From JBBDMC01 sp963775235 (GTDB lineage: Bacteria; Pseudomonadota; Alphaproteobacteria; Rhizobiales; Kaistiaceae), in assembly GCA_963775235.1 (NCBI GenBank), contig CAVZHY010000007.1, positions 464,506 through 528,505 of the forward strand: a stretch of DNA of 64,000 nt, in the 5' to 3' direction. Below the pieces are notes generated by a model, which did not search any database, was not told the DNA's origin, and was given only the letters and a program-made list of their open reading frames with translations. This document shows, piece by piece, positions 26,960 through 35,781 of the stretch (the stretch's first letter is position 1; each line of letters starts with the position of its first letter). Made by a program: the position numbers and the translations under genes.

Positions 26960-27590
26960 ATGCTTAGCCACGATTTCCGGACGATTTTCGTCCACGTGCC
27001 GAAAACGGCCGGCCAGAGCATCGAGGTGGTATTCCTGAACAGGCTGAATCTCACCTGGCAGGAGCGCGGGCGGCTCCTGCTCGGGCCCCAACCGCGATCC
27101 GGCCAAGGGTCCGCCGCGGTTGGCGCACCTGTACGCCGATGAATACGTCGGCTGCGGTCACATCAGTGCGGAGGACTTCGCCGGCTACTTCAAGTTCGGC
27201 GTGGTTCGCAACCCGTGGGCGCGGGCGGTGTCGGAGTACAAGTTCTCCTACCAGCCGCGCGGCATCGCCTTCGACCTGTTCCTGGGCGAGGTGGTCGGCA
27301 AGGGGCGCGGTGTGATGGAGCGCCGGCATATCGATCCGCAGAAGCGCTTTCTCTACGGCGAGGACGGCGCGCTGCTGGTCGACCGGGTGCTGCGGTACGA
27401 ATCGCTCGCCGCCCAGTTCGCCGGGGTCAGCCGGAAGATCTTCGGGCGGAACGAAGCGTTGCCCGTGATCAATGCGTCGCGCGACCCCAGCAGCTACCGG
27501 GCCTTCTACAACGAAGCCGGGCGCCGCCTGATCGCGGAAATCTACGGCGACGACATCGAGACTTTCGGGTATCACTTCGACGACGGATAA
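26960..27590 (+). CDS. Sulfotransferase family protein (frameshifted)
   Basis: About 210 aa from the ATG at 26960 (MLSHDFRTIFVHVPKTAGQS); a longer 5' frame exists from 26897. The PAPS-binding 5'-phosphosulfate loop is VPKTAGQSIE at residues ~13-22, and the 3'-phosphate motif is VVRNPWARAVSEYKF near residue 80. One indel near 27090 separates the two parts. Family members transfer sulfate from PAPS to sugars or other acceptors, often in surface polysaccharide modification. No polysaccharide genes are adjacent, so acceptor is unknown. Confidence 0.8.
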
Positions 27591-27602
27591 GGCTGACGGG
27601 CG

Positions 27603-28274
27603 ATGGACGACTTCCACATCTACATCGGTTACCGCACGGTCTCGTCGTGGTCGCTGCGCGGCTGGCTGCCGATGAGGAAAGTCGGCGTGCCCTTCACCGA
27701 GACGCTGGTGCGCTACCGCGCGCCGGCCGGGAAGGAGAAGCTGGTCGCGTTGTCGCCGACGGGCAGGGTGCCGCTCCTCGTCCACACGCGCGATGGTAGC
27801 GAGGTGAAGGTCTGGGATTCGCTGGCGATCGGCGAATACCTGGCGGAGCTGTTCCCCGAGGCGCGGCTGTGGCCGCAGGACCCGGCGGCGCGCGCCCACG
27901 CCCGCGCCATCACGGCTGAGATGCATTCCGGCTTCCGGCCATTGCGCGACCACCTGTCGATGGCGCTGCTTGAACGGCGGCCGGGCGAGGGGCTGCACGA
28001 AAAGGGCGTCGCCGCCGACATTGCCCGTATCGAGACGATGTGGACGCATTGCCGCCAGACATGGGGCAAGCCGGCCGGCGGCCCGTATCTGTTCGGCCAC
28101 TTCACCATCGCCGACGCCGCCTACGCGCCGGTCGCGACGCGTTTCCGCACCTACATGCCTCACCTCATGCCGGTGTGCATGGCCTATGTCGAAACGTTGC
28201 TCGCCGACCCCGATTTTCTGCAATGGGAGGCGGCGGCGATGAACGATCCGCCGCCGGAGCCGCCGACGCCGTAG
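27603..28274 (+). CDS. Glutathione S-transferase family protein
   Basis: Product of 223 aa. Thioredoxin-like N domain: YIGYRTVSSWSLRGWLPMRK with the catalytic Ser in the S-S-W-S loop, LSPTGRVPLLV with the cis-Pro, and VWDSLAIGEYLAELFPE (the glutathione gamma-glutamyl contact D/E-S). All-helical C domain: LFGHFTIADAAYAPVATRFR (N-capping box). It starts 12 bases after the sulfotransferase and may be cotranscribed. It probably conjugates or isomerises an electrophile with glutathione. Confidence 0.88.
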   Translation: MDDFHIYIGYRTVSSWSLRGWLPMRKVGVPFTETLVRYRAPAGKEKLVALSPTGRVPLLVHTRDGSEVKVWDSLAIGEYLAELFPEARLWPQDPAARAHARAITAEMHSGFRPLRDHLSMALLERRPGEGLHEKGVAADIARIETMWTHCRQTWGKPAGGPYLFGHFTIADAAYAPVATRFRTYMPHLMPVCMAYVETLLADPDFLQWEAAAMNDPPPEPPTP

Positions 28275-28390
28275 GGCAGACCGTTTGCATCAGGCCCGGC
28301 AATTTCCACCGGACCGACGGCGACTTGAATTCCCGTTTGCTGTCCTTAGCTCACTATCGCCGGGGCGGGTGGATCAACCGGGAATGAGCG

Positions 28391-28780
28391 ATGACAACGC
28401 CAGCCGAGACCGTCACCGAATTTCTTCGCGCCTTCATGTCCGGCGACAGCGACCGCGCATGGCACATGGCCACCGACGATTTCCACTTCCGCGCTTCGCA
28501 GCACGAAGACGAGGGTGACAAAAACGCGTATTTCGCGGGTTCGCGTGAAAAAGCGAAATTCATCGACCATTTCCGCATCCTCCGACAGTGGGAGGACGGT
28601 GATCAGGTGTCGACGATCTACGAATTGTCCATCCGGACGCCCGAGGGGAGGGGTTCGATGACCCTCAGTGAATGGCACACGGTGCGTGACGAGCAGGTCG
28701 CGTCGACGTTCATGGTGTTCAACGCCAAGGCCAAGGCAGTCAGCTTGATGGGACGCGCGCTCGCCGGCCACCGTCACTGA
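28391..28780 (+). CDS. NTF2-like / SnoaL-like domain protein
   Basis: Product of 129 aa starting MTTPAETVTEFLRAFMSGDS, the typical first helix of NTF2-like folds, then FHFRASQHEDE, KAKFIDHFRIL and a strand-rich second half (VSTIYELSIRTPEGRGSMTL). The cone-shaped fold hosts varied small-molecule enzymes or binding proteins. No catalytic residues can be assigned. Stands alone. Confidence 0.65.
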   Translation: MTTPAETVTEFLRAFMSGDSDRAWHMATDDFHFRASQHEDEGDKNAYFAGSREKAKFIDHFRILRQWEDGDQVSTIYELSIRTPEGRGSMTLSEWHTVRDEQVASTFMVFNAKAKAVSLMGRALAGHRH

Positions 28781-28936
28781 TCGGGCCCCCGGCTCCAGTG
28801 CGACCGGGCGACTTCCGAAGAGCGGGCAAAAGCGTTTCTTGTCGTGATCGTGTCACCGGTTTGGGCTAGGGTCGGTTGCTAAGCTGGCAAAGGTTTGGCC
28901 GGCTGTAATCCCGCTCAGGCAACCAGGGGAACTTCC

Positions 28937-29803
28937 ATGACACGCACAACCCATGCCGCCCTGTGGGCGGTTGCGGCGACGGCCCTCAGCCTGCCGCTCG
29001 CCGGCGGTGGTGCTCTCGCCGCCGACGCTGTGCCGCAAAACGATCTCCTCAACGCGACGCTGTGGGTGGAGAACTCCGTCGAGTACAAGGCCAATACCGA
29101 GGCGATGTATCAACTCGCCAAAGTCCGGCTGGACCAGGCGCTGGCCGACAAGAGCTGGACTGCGGCGACGGAACAGACCGGCAATTTCCAGGACCTGCCG
29201 CCGGCAATTATCCTCGACGCCGACGAGACCGTCATCGACAACGGCGCCTACGAGTCATGGCTGGTCAAGACCGGTCAGGACTATGCGGGCAAGACGTGGG
29301 CGGCCTGGGTCGCCGACGCCAAGGCGACGGCGGTACCGGGTGCGGTCGATTTCACCAAGTACGCCAACTCCAAGGGCGTGAAGGTCTTCTACGTCACCAA
29401 TCGCACCGCGGATCAGGAGGACGCAACCCGCAAGAACATGGAGGCGCTGGGCTTTCCGATGGGTGGCAACGTCGACACCTTCCTGATGAACAACGAGAAG
29501 ACGGACTGGACGTCGAAGAAGGGCACGCGGCGCGCGTTCATTGCGCAGGATTATCGCGTCCTGCTCCTGGTCGGTGACAACTACGGCGATTTCTCCGACG
29601 ACTACGGCGGCTCGGAGGCTGACCGGCAGGCCTCATATGAATCCAACATGGCGCACATCGGCCACGACTGGATATTCATCGCCAACCCTGAATACGGCTC
29701 GTTTGAATCGGCGCCGTTCATGAACGACTACTCCAAGTCGCCTGACCAGCGCCGCCAGATGAAGATCGACGCGCTGCCGGGTTGGAGCGGACCGCCGCAA
29801 TAG
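28937..29803 (+). CDS. Exported class C (HAD) acid phosphatase / 5'-nucleotidase
   Basis: Product of 288 aa from the ATG at 28937 with a CAGGGGAA Shine-Dalgarno. A signal peptide precedes GALAAD. HAD motifs: ILDADETVIDN (D-x-D-x-T/V nucleophile pair, about residue 97), FYVTNRTADQEDATRKNM (motif II Thr and Arg), and LLVGDNYGDF (acidic motif IV). The overall pattern matches lipoprotein e(P4)-type acid phosphatases, though here no lipobox Cys is seen, so it is probably free in the periplasm. It would release phosphate from nucleotides. Confidence 0.9.
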   Translation: MTRTTHAALWAVAATALSLPLAGGGALAADAVPQNDLLNATLWVENSVEYKANTEAMYQLAKVRLDQALADKSWTAATEQTGNFQDLPPAIILDADETVIDNGAYESWLVKTGQDYAGKTWAAWVADAKATAVPGAVDFTKYANSKGVKVFYVTNRTADQEDATRKNMEALGFPMGGNVDTFLMNNEKTDWTSKKGTRRAFIAQDYRVLLLVGDNYGDFSDDYGGSEADRQASYESNMAHIGHDWIFIANPEYGSFESAPFMNDYSKSPDQRRQMKIDALPGWSGPPQ

Positions 29804-29812
29804 ACTGACGTT

Positions 29813-29844
29813 GATTGAGGGCGCGAGCGGGCGCGCCCTCAATC
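29813..29844. terminator. Bidirectional hairpin between convergent genes
   Basis: GATTGAGGGCGCG (29813-29825) and CGCGCCCTCAATC (29832-29844) are perfect 13-bp arms around a 6-base loop. The right arm overlaps the stop codon and last codons of the MaoC gene on the minus strand. No T-tract. Confidence 0.6.
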
Positions 29845-30288
29845 GAGCGACATCATGACGTGCGCTGTTACGGCGAACACCGTCTCGCCCTTCTGGTTCA
29901 CGCCGGAGAACGCCGTGGTGACGACGCCCATGCCGGGGCGTGACTGCGACCGCCGCTTGGCGACCATGCGGGCGGAATAGGTGATGCGGTCGCCGGCGTA
30001 GACCGGCTTGATCCACCTGAGGTCGTCGAAACCGGGCGAGACGCCGAAGCGTGGTCGCCCGGCACCAAGCCCGCGGAAATAATCGACCTGCAGGCGCATC
30101 ATGACGGCCGCGGTATGCCAGCCCGAGGCGACCAGGCCACCGAACGACGACCTGGCAGCGGCTTCCTCGTCGACGTGGAAGGGCTGCGGGTCCCAGTCGC
30201 GGGCGAAGGCCTTGATGCGGTCGGCGGTGAAGTCGTAACTGCCGAATTCGAACGTCTCGCCGACGGTCATGGCGTCAAAAGCGTTCAT
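29839..30288 (-). CDS. MaoC-like hot-dog dehydratase (second of a pair)
   Basis: Product of 149 aa from the ATG at 30288, which overlaps the stop of the upstream MaoC gene (ATGA). The (R)-hydratase 2 motif region is seen as RDWDPQPFHVDEEAAARSSF then GGLVASGWH, with the catalytic Asp and His in D-P-Q-P-F-H. It hydrates or dehydrates enoyl-CoA-type substrates. A tandem MaoC pair with coupled translation suggests a heterodimeric double-hot-dog enzyme. Confidence 0.85.
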   Translation of the reverse strand: MNAFDAMTVGETFEFGSYDFTADRIKAFARDWDPQPFHVDEEAAARSSFGGLVASGWHTAAVMMRLQVDYFRGLGAGRPRFGVSPGFDDLRWIKPVYAGDRITYSARMVAKRRSQSRPGMGVVTTAFSGVNQKGETVFAVTAHVMMSLD

Positions 30289-30725
30289 GGCCGTCGTCCG
30301 AACATGATCGGGTTCTCGAACCACATCACGACGACACCGCCATCCTCGCTGAATTCATGACGGAAACGCACGATGCCGCGGTCCGGTCGGCTGCGCGATG
30401 CGCGCGCGTCGATCACGACCGACCGGGCGGCAAGGGCGGTGTCGGGCCTGACCGGGCGCACCCACTTCAGCGTCTCGATGCCGGGGGAGCCCATCGAGGA
30501 GGACTCCAGCAGCATGGAATCGCACATCATCCGCATGAAGATGGCGGCGACGTGCCAGCCCGATGCGATCAGTCCGCCGAGGACGGCGGTCTCCGGCGCG
30601 TCGGGGTCGAGGTGGAACGGCTGCGGGTCGTACTCGCGCGCGAACGCGACGATGTCGTCGGCGCTCACCACCCGGGTGCCGTGGTCGATGGTTTCCCCGA
30701 CCTCGAAGTCCTCGAAATAGCGCAC
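30285..30725 (-). CDS. MaoC-like hot-dog dehydratase (first of a pair)
   Basis: Product of 146 aa from the GTG at 30725, preceded by GGAAGGA at good spacing; the frame runs further upstream to 30785 but lacks support. It reads VRYFEDFEVGETIDHGTRVV, then AREYDPQPFHLDPDAPETAV and GGLIASGWH, the MaoC active-site motif. The sequence is about as similar to its neighbour as expected for paired hot-dog subunits. Cotranscribed and overlapping with the second copy. Confidence 0.85.
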   Translation of the reverse strand: MRYFEDFEVGETIDHGTRVVSADDIVAFAREYDPQPFHLDPDAPETAVLGGLIASGWHVAAIFMRMMCDSMLLESSSMGSPGIETLKWVRPVRPDTALAARSVVIDARASRSRPDRGIVRFRHEFSEDGGVVVMWFENPIMFGRRP

Positions 30726-30881
30726 TGCTGATGTCCTTCCCGTGTTCCGGCCGGGCGAAGTACCGCGGATCGGCACGTCCGGCAACGATCCCGCCGAAGG
30801 ACAGCCGGCTTTCTCGTGTTATGGTGCCGAGGTCCGGACCGCCGCATCCGGCGGCGGTGGGGGATCGGTGGGGGAAAGGCG

Positions 30882-32037
30882 ATGCACGCAACCTGTGTTG
30901 TCGGGCCGCTGGTGGCGGCCGTAGCGATGGTGTTTGCGACGACTGGAGGGGCGCAGCCGTCGCGTTCGCCCGCTGACGCGATGACCCGGCAGGTGATCAA
31001 GTCCCCTGCCTGGCCGAAGGCGGTCTGCAACGACGGCACGGCACCGATTTTCTACTTCAGTCCCGGGTCCGGCGATGACCGCAACAAATGGATCCTGTTC
31101 CTGCAGGGCGGCGCCGGCTGCATGACCGACAAGGTCTGCATGGAGCGGCAGCGCCAGCAGAAGGAACTGGTCACCGGGTCGGGCGCACCGGCGTCGCGGA
31201 ACTTCGATGGCCTGCTGTCCACCTCAAAAAGCGTGAACCCGGATTTTGCGACCTTCGCGCACGTGTACGTCCATTATTGCAGCTCCGACTTCTGGGCCGG
31301 CGACGGCGAGAACAAGGTCGGCGGTTCGACCTGGCAATTCCGCGGCCATGAGATTATCGACGCGCTGCTGGACCAGTTGCTGGCAAAGTCGATCGGCGGT
31401 GCACCGACGCTTGCCGCGGCCACCGACGTGCTGGTGGCGGGCACCTCGGCAGGCGGCATCGGGGTCCACAACAACCTCGACCACATCGCCGCGCGGCTGC
31501 CGAACGCGAGCGTCAAGGGCATCGCCGACAGCGGCTGGATCCCCGCCGGGGTCAGGCGCTTCGGTCCCGGCATACTCGACACCAGAAACGACTCTCCGGA
31601 GGCAATGGCGTTTCTTCATAGCCAGCCGGACGAGTCGTGCGCGGCCGCCAATCCGGGCCATGAGAGCAGCTGCCTCGGTGAAGGTTTTGTTTTCCCCTAC
31701 ATCAGCACGCCGATGTTCGTGTACGGCGACCAGCACGACCCGGTGCTGCTCAGCATGCTGGGCATCATTCCCGGCCATCGGGCCGACCAGGCGGAGAAGG
31801 CTTACGTGATGAAATACGGGCAGGCCGTGCGCCAGTCGCTGCGCGATGTGCCGGCGTACTTCGTCACCGCCAACACCACCCACACGGCGCTGCTCAACGG
31901 CACGGTTCTCGCAGGCGGCGATCGGCGGCCAGACGCTCGCCCAGACGATCGGCGACTGGTACTTCGGCCGGCCGGGCAACCTTCAGGTGCTGGGGCATCC
32001 CGGCGAGGGCAAGGTCGACGCGCGGGAAGTGCAGTAG
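30882..32037 (+). CDS. Exported pectinacetylesterase / NOTUM-like hydrolase (frameshift near end)
   Basis: About 385 aa from the ATG at 30882 (RBS GGGGGAAAGG). Signal peptide with cut near GGAQPS. Family motifs: KWILFLQGGAGCMTD (oxyanion region), VHYCSSDFWAGD, and the nucleophile elbow VLVAGTSAGGIGVHNNLD; the His is in TTHTALLNG. An indel near 31915 shifts the tail, which resumes as GGQTLAQTIGDWYFGRPGNL and ends at TAG 32035-32037. It is probably a secreted esterase on acetylated polysaccharide or another ester. Confidence 0.83.
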
Positions 32038-32046
32038 GCTACCCGG

Positions 32047-33145
32047 TCACACGTTGAACTTGAACAGCATCACGTCGCCGTCGCGCACGACGTAGTCCTT
32101 GCCTTCGTCGCGTGCCTTGCCGGCGTCGCGGGCGGCCTGCTCGCCGCCGAGGCGGACGAAATCGTCGTAGGCGATGGTCTGGGCGCGAATGAAGCCCTTT
32201 TCGAAGTCGCTGTGGATGGTGCCGGCCGCTTGCGGGTGCGCGGGCGCCGTCGGGGATCGTCCAGGCGCGCGCCTCCTTCGGGCCGGCGGTGAAGAAGGTG
32301 ATGAGACCGAGAAGGGCGTAGCCGGCACGGATGAGGCGGTCGAGGCCCGGCTCCTCCAGGCCGATCGTGGCGAGGAACGCGCGCTGGTCGTCGGCGGACA
32401 GCTGGGCGATCTCGGCCTCGATCTCGGCGGAGATCGCAACGAAACCGGCACCCTCCGCCTCCGCCATCCTTGCCACCTGCTCGGAAAGGGCATTGCCCGA
32501 GGCGGCGGAGGCCTCCTCGACGTTGGCGACGTAAAGAACCGGCTTGGCTGTCAGGAGGTTGAGCGCCTTGAAGGCGGCTTCCGAGCCCTTCGGTACCGCG
32601 ACCAGGCGTGCGGGCTTGCCGATCGACAGAAGGTCGATCGCCGCCTCCATCAGCGCCACCTCGGCCTTTGCCTCCTTGTCGCCGCCCTGAGCGCGCTTCT
32701 TCAGCGGCGCCACCCGGCGCTCGAGGCTGGCGAGGTCGGCAATCATCAGCTCGGTGTTGACGGTCTCGGCGTCGGCGACCGGATCGACGCGGCCCTCGAC
32801 GTGGGCGACGTCACCGCCCTCGAAGGCGCGCACCAGATGGATGATGGCGTCGACCTCGCGGATGTGGCCGAGGAACTGGTTGCCGAGACCCTCGCCCTTG
32901 GAGGCCCCGCGCACCAGCCCCGCGATGTCAACGAAACCGATCCGTGTCGGCACCACGTGGGCGGGCTTGACGATCGCGGTGATCCGGTCGAGACGCGGAT
33001 CGGGCACGGCGACCTCGCCCGTGTTCGGCTCGATGGTGCAGAACGGATAGTTGGCCGCCTGCGCCGCGGCGGTGCGCGTCAGCGCGTTGAAGAGGGTCGA
33101 CTTGCCGACGTTGGGCAGGCCGACGATGCCGCAGCGGAAACCCAT
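32047..33145 (-). CDS. ychF: Redox-regulated ATPase YchF (frameshifted)
   Basis: About 365 aa. G1 GIVGLPNVGKST, switch region NYPFCTIEPNTGEV, G3 GFVDIAGLVRGASKGEGLGN, with NVEE in place of the NKxD G4 motif, which is why YchF prefers ATP. The C-terminal TGS-like domain resumes after an indel near 32240 as AAGTIHSDFEKGFIRAQTIA and ends GDVMLFKFNV. It binds ribosomes and is linked to stress responses. It belongs with pth and rplY, from which a plus-strand gene separates it. Confidence 0.95.
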
Positions 33146-33314
33146 GGGATGTCCTCGAACGCGGGGGAGAGGGGCCGGGCCCGTCTTCTATCAGGCCGCA
33201 ACCTGAGGACAAGGGCCTCGCCGGCGCGGGCGGATGCCTGTTCGGGTTGACGTGGCTCAAGGTCCGGGCCGAGGCGTTGGCTAGCCTCAGATTGACGGAT
33301 CGGAGTGTACGACC

Positions 33315-34235
33315 ATGCGCGTGCTGGTGTGCTGGGGCTCGAAGCGCGGCGGCACCGAGGGCATCGCCGAAATCATCGGCGAGTTGCTGGAGAGCGAGGG
33401 GATCGATACGGTCGTCACGTCGGCGGCCAAGGCGCGGGGGCTCGACGGTTATGACGCGGCGATCGTCGGCGGGGCGCTCTACGCCAACCGCTGGCACAAG
33501 GCCGCCCGTCGTTTCGTTGCCCGGAATGTTGCGGCGCTAAGACGCATCCCGGTGTGGCTGTTCTCCAGCGGTCCACTCGACAACTCCGCCGATCACGACG
33601 GGATCCCTCCGACGAAGGAAGTCGCAGTCCTGATGGAGCGGGTGGGCGCGCTCGGCCACGCCACCTTCGGCGGCCGTCTCGCCGCTGATGCCAAAGGCTT
33701 TCCTGCCTCGGCGATGGCGAAGAAGAAAAGCGGTGATTGGCGCAATCGGGAAAGGATCGAATCGTGGGCGGCGGACATCGCCGTCGCGCTGCCGGCGGTC
33801 CAGCCGGGTCCTGCCGCCGACCCGCCTGCGCGGTCGCTGATGCGTCTCTTCGCCTACGGCGTCGCCGGCTGGGCACTCTGCGCGGCGGTCATGGGCGGCC
33901 TTTTGGCGATTGGTCCGGCGTGGCTGGCGATCACTCTCCACGCCATCGCAGCGCCGCTCATCTTTTTGGCGATCTCGATCCGCTATTTCGGCGCGCGTGG
34001 CGCGCGTGAGCCGATCCCGGTCGCGCTGGCGTTCACGGCGATCGTTGCAGTGCTCGACGCCGTCGTCGTTGCCGGCCTGATCATGCGTTCATTTGACATG
34101 TTCACCAGCATCGCCGGCACCTGGCTGCCCTTCGTGCTCATCTTCCTGGCGACGTGGATCACGGGGGCCATCACGGCGATGATTCCTGAGCCCGGCGCCC
34201 GCACGCCCAAGCCTACCGCCCGAACAGCTTCCTGA
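33315..34235 (+). CDS. Flavodoxin (HemG-like) domain fused to a four-helix membrane domain
   Basis: Product of 306 aa, intact. Residues 1-165 form a flavodoxin domain: MRVLVCWGSKRGGTEGIAEI (FMN phosphate loop), YDAAIVGGALYANRWHKAAR, VWLFSSGPLD, as in menaquinone-dependent protoporphyrinogen oxidase HemG. Residues ~185-295 form four transmembrane helices (for example AWLAITLHAIAAPLIFLAIS and WLPFVLIFLATWITGAITAM). HemG itself is soluble or peripheral and about 180 aa, so the fusion is unusual. It could link electron flow to the quinone pool. It is inserted between pth and ychF on the opposite strand, overlapping pth by 23 bases. Confidence 0.75.
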   Translation: MRVLVCWGSKRGGTEGIAEIIGELLESEGIDTVVTSAAKARGLDGYDAAIVGGALYANRWHKAARRFVARNVAALRRIPVWLFSSGPLDNSADHDGIPPTKEVAVLMERVGALGHATFGGRLAADAKGFPASAMAKKKSGDWRNRERIESWAADIAVALPAVQPGPAADPPARSLMRLFAYGVAGWALCAAVMGGLLAIGPAWLAITLHAIAAPLIFLAISIRYFGARGAREPIPVALAFTAIVAVLDAVVVAGLIMRSFDMFTSIAGTWLPFVLIFLATWITGAITAMIPEPGARTPKPTARTAS

Positions 34236-34924
34236 GGCCGCGGGCAAGGGGGCCCGCGCGCGCCTCGTCACCATCGTCCGGCGCTGGGGGCTCTTCGGTA
34301 GCGGATTCTTCCGGCTCACTCGTCTTGCCCGCTTTCGGCTTCTTCTTCCCGGTCGCCTCGCCGGTGGCCGCGTGCAGACGGTTGGCGAACGTGGAGTCCT
34401 TGCCGGCCGCGAGCAGCGCGGCGTTGTCTGCGATCGCGTCGAGGAGCGGGGTCAGCCAGACCAGGTCCGCTTTGGCGAAGTCGTGGAGCACGTAGCCGGC
34501 GACGAGTTCCTTGACGCCCGGATGACCGACGCCGATGCGCAGCCGGCGAAACTCGGTGCCGATCGCGCCGCCGATCGATCTGAGGCCGTTATGGCCGGCG
34601 GCGCCGCCCCCGGTCTTCATGCGGGTCTTGCCGGGGCTAAGGTCGACCTCGTCGTGGATGACGACGATATCCGCCGGCTCAAGCTTGTAGAAGCGGGCCG
34701 CCTCCTGCACCGCGCGGCCGGAACTCGTTCATATAGGTCTGCGGCTTGAGGAGAAGGCACTTGTCCTCGCCCAGCGGGGCTTCCGCCGTCTCCGCCTGAA
34801 ACCGACGCCGCCATGGCGGGAAGCCGTGGCGGCGGTGGATGGCATCGACGGCCATGAAGCCGACGTTGTGGCGGTTCAGCGCGTATTGCCTGCCCGGATT
34901 GCCGAGGCCGACGATGAGGAGCAT
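34213..34924 (-). CDS. pth: Peptidyl-tRNA hydrolase (frameshifted)
   Basis: About 236 aa with one indel near 34725. N-terminal MLLIVGLGNPGRQYALNRHN carries the catalytic His in R-H-N-V-G-F; LLKPQTYMNE precedes the shift and IVVIHDEVDLSPGKTRMKTG, GHNGLRSI and RIGVGHP follow. A C-terminal extension of ~50 residues rich in Lys, Glu and Pro (KKKPKAGKTSEPEESATEEP) is longer than in E. coli Pth and may bind RNA or ribosomes. It releases peptides from prematurely dropped peptidyl-tRNA. Its last 23 bases overlap the convergent flavodoxin-fusion gene. Confidence 0.93.
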
Positions 34925-34953
34925 CGAGGCAGTCTCCGAATGGAGCGCCGAGG

Positions 34954-35670
34954 TTACTCCTTCTTGCCTGCCTCCGGCTTGCCCTCGCCCGCCGTCGCGC
35001 CGCCTTCGCCGGGTGCCGCACCTTCGACGCCGGCTTCGGCGGCAGCCTCGGCGGCGACCTTGGCGGCCGCGGCGGCCTCCAGCGCCGTGCGCATCTCTTC
35101 CTTGACGCCGGCGGCGGCGGCAATCGTGGCGACGGTAAAGTCGCGGCGGATGGTTGTCTTGACGTCCGCCGGCAGGGAGACGGCCGAAATGTGCAGCGAG
35201 TCGCCGATTTCAAGGCCGGTCAGGTCGGCGACCAGGTGCTCCGGTATGGCGTCGACCGGGCAGACCAGCGAAACGCGGTGGCGGACGACGTTGAGCACGC
35301 CGCCGCGGCGGATGCCGGGCGCCTGGCTCTCGTTGATGAACCGGACCGGCACGTCGACCGTGACGGTGGCGCCGGGAACGACGCGCATGAAATCGACGTG
35401 CAGCGTCTTGTCGCTCACCGGGTCGAGCTGGTAGTCGCGCGGCAGCGTCGGGATGCGCTGGCCGTCCACGACGATGGTCGCGACCGATGTATAGAAGCCG
35501 CCGCCATTGATGCGGTTGGAGACCTCGCGGTCGTTGAGGCTTACGGAAAGGGGCGGCCCGTCGCCGCCATAGATGACGGCTGGGACCATTCCCTGGCGAC
35601 GGACGGAACGGGCGGCTCCCTTGCCCACCTTCTCACGTGCAGTCGCGGTGAGCTCGTAGGTGGCGCCCAT
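34954..35670 (-). CDS. rplY: 50S ribosomal protein L25 / general stress protein Ctc
   Basis: Product of 238 aa from the ATG at 35670 (MGATYELTATAREKVGKGAA) with AAGGAG at the right spacing. Residues 1-95 form the L25 5S-rRNA-binding domain (RSVRRQGMVPAVIYGGDGPP, LHVDFMRV); the TL5/Ctc C-terminal domain follows (VDVPVRFINESQAPGIRRGG). The tail is Ala/Glu-rich low complexity. It forms the rplY-pth-ychF group; prs would normally precede it but chrA lies between on the other strand. Confidence 0.95.
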   Translation of the reverse strand: MGATYELTATAREKVGKGAARSVRRQGMVPAVIYGGDGPPLSVSLNDREVSNRINGGGFYTSVATIVVDGQRIPTLPRDYQLDPVSDKTLHVDFMRVVPGATVTVDVPVRFINESQAPGIRRGGVLNVVRHRVSLVCPVDAIPEHLVADLTGLEIGDSLHISAVSLPADVKTTIRRDFTVATIAAAAGVKEEMRTALEAAAAAKVAAEAAAEAGVEGAAPGEGGATAGEGKPEAGKKE

Positions 35671-35781
35671 CGGACAAAACTCCTTGAATCTGAAGGCCGC
35701 GCGCCCCGATAAGGCGCCAGCGGCCGGCGGTGATATAGAGGATGGGGTCGCAAAACGCAATTCCGACCGGAATCGAAGAGC

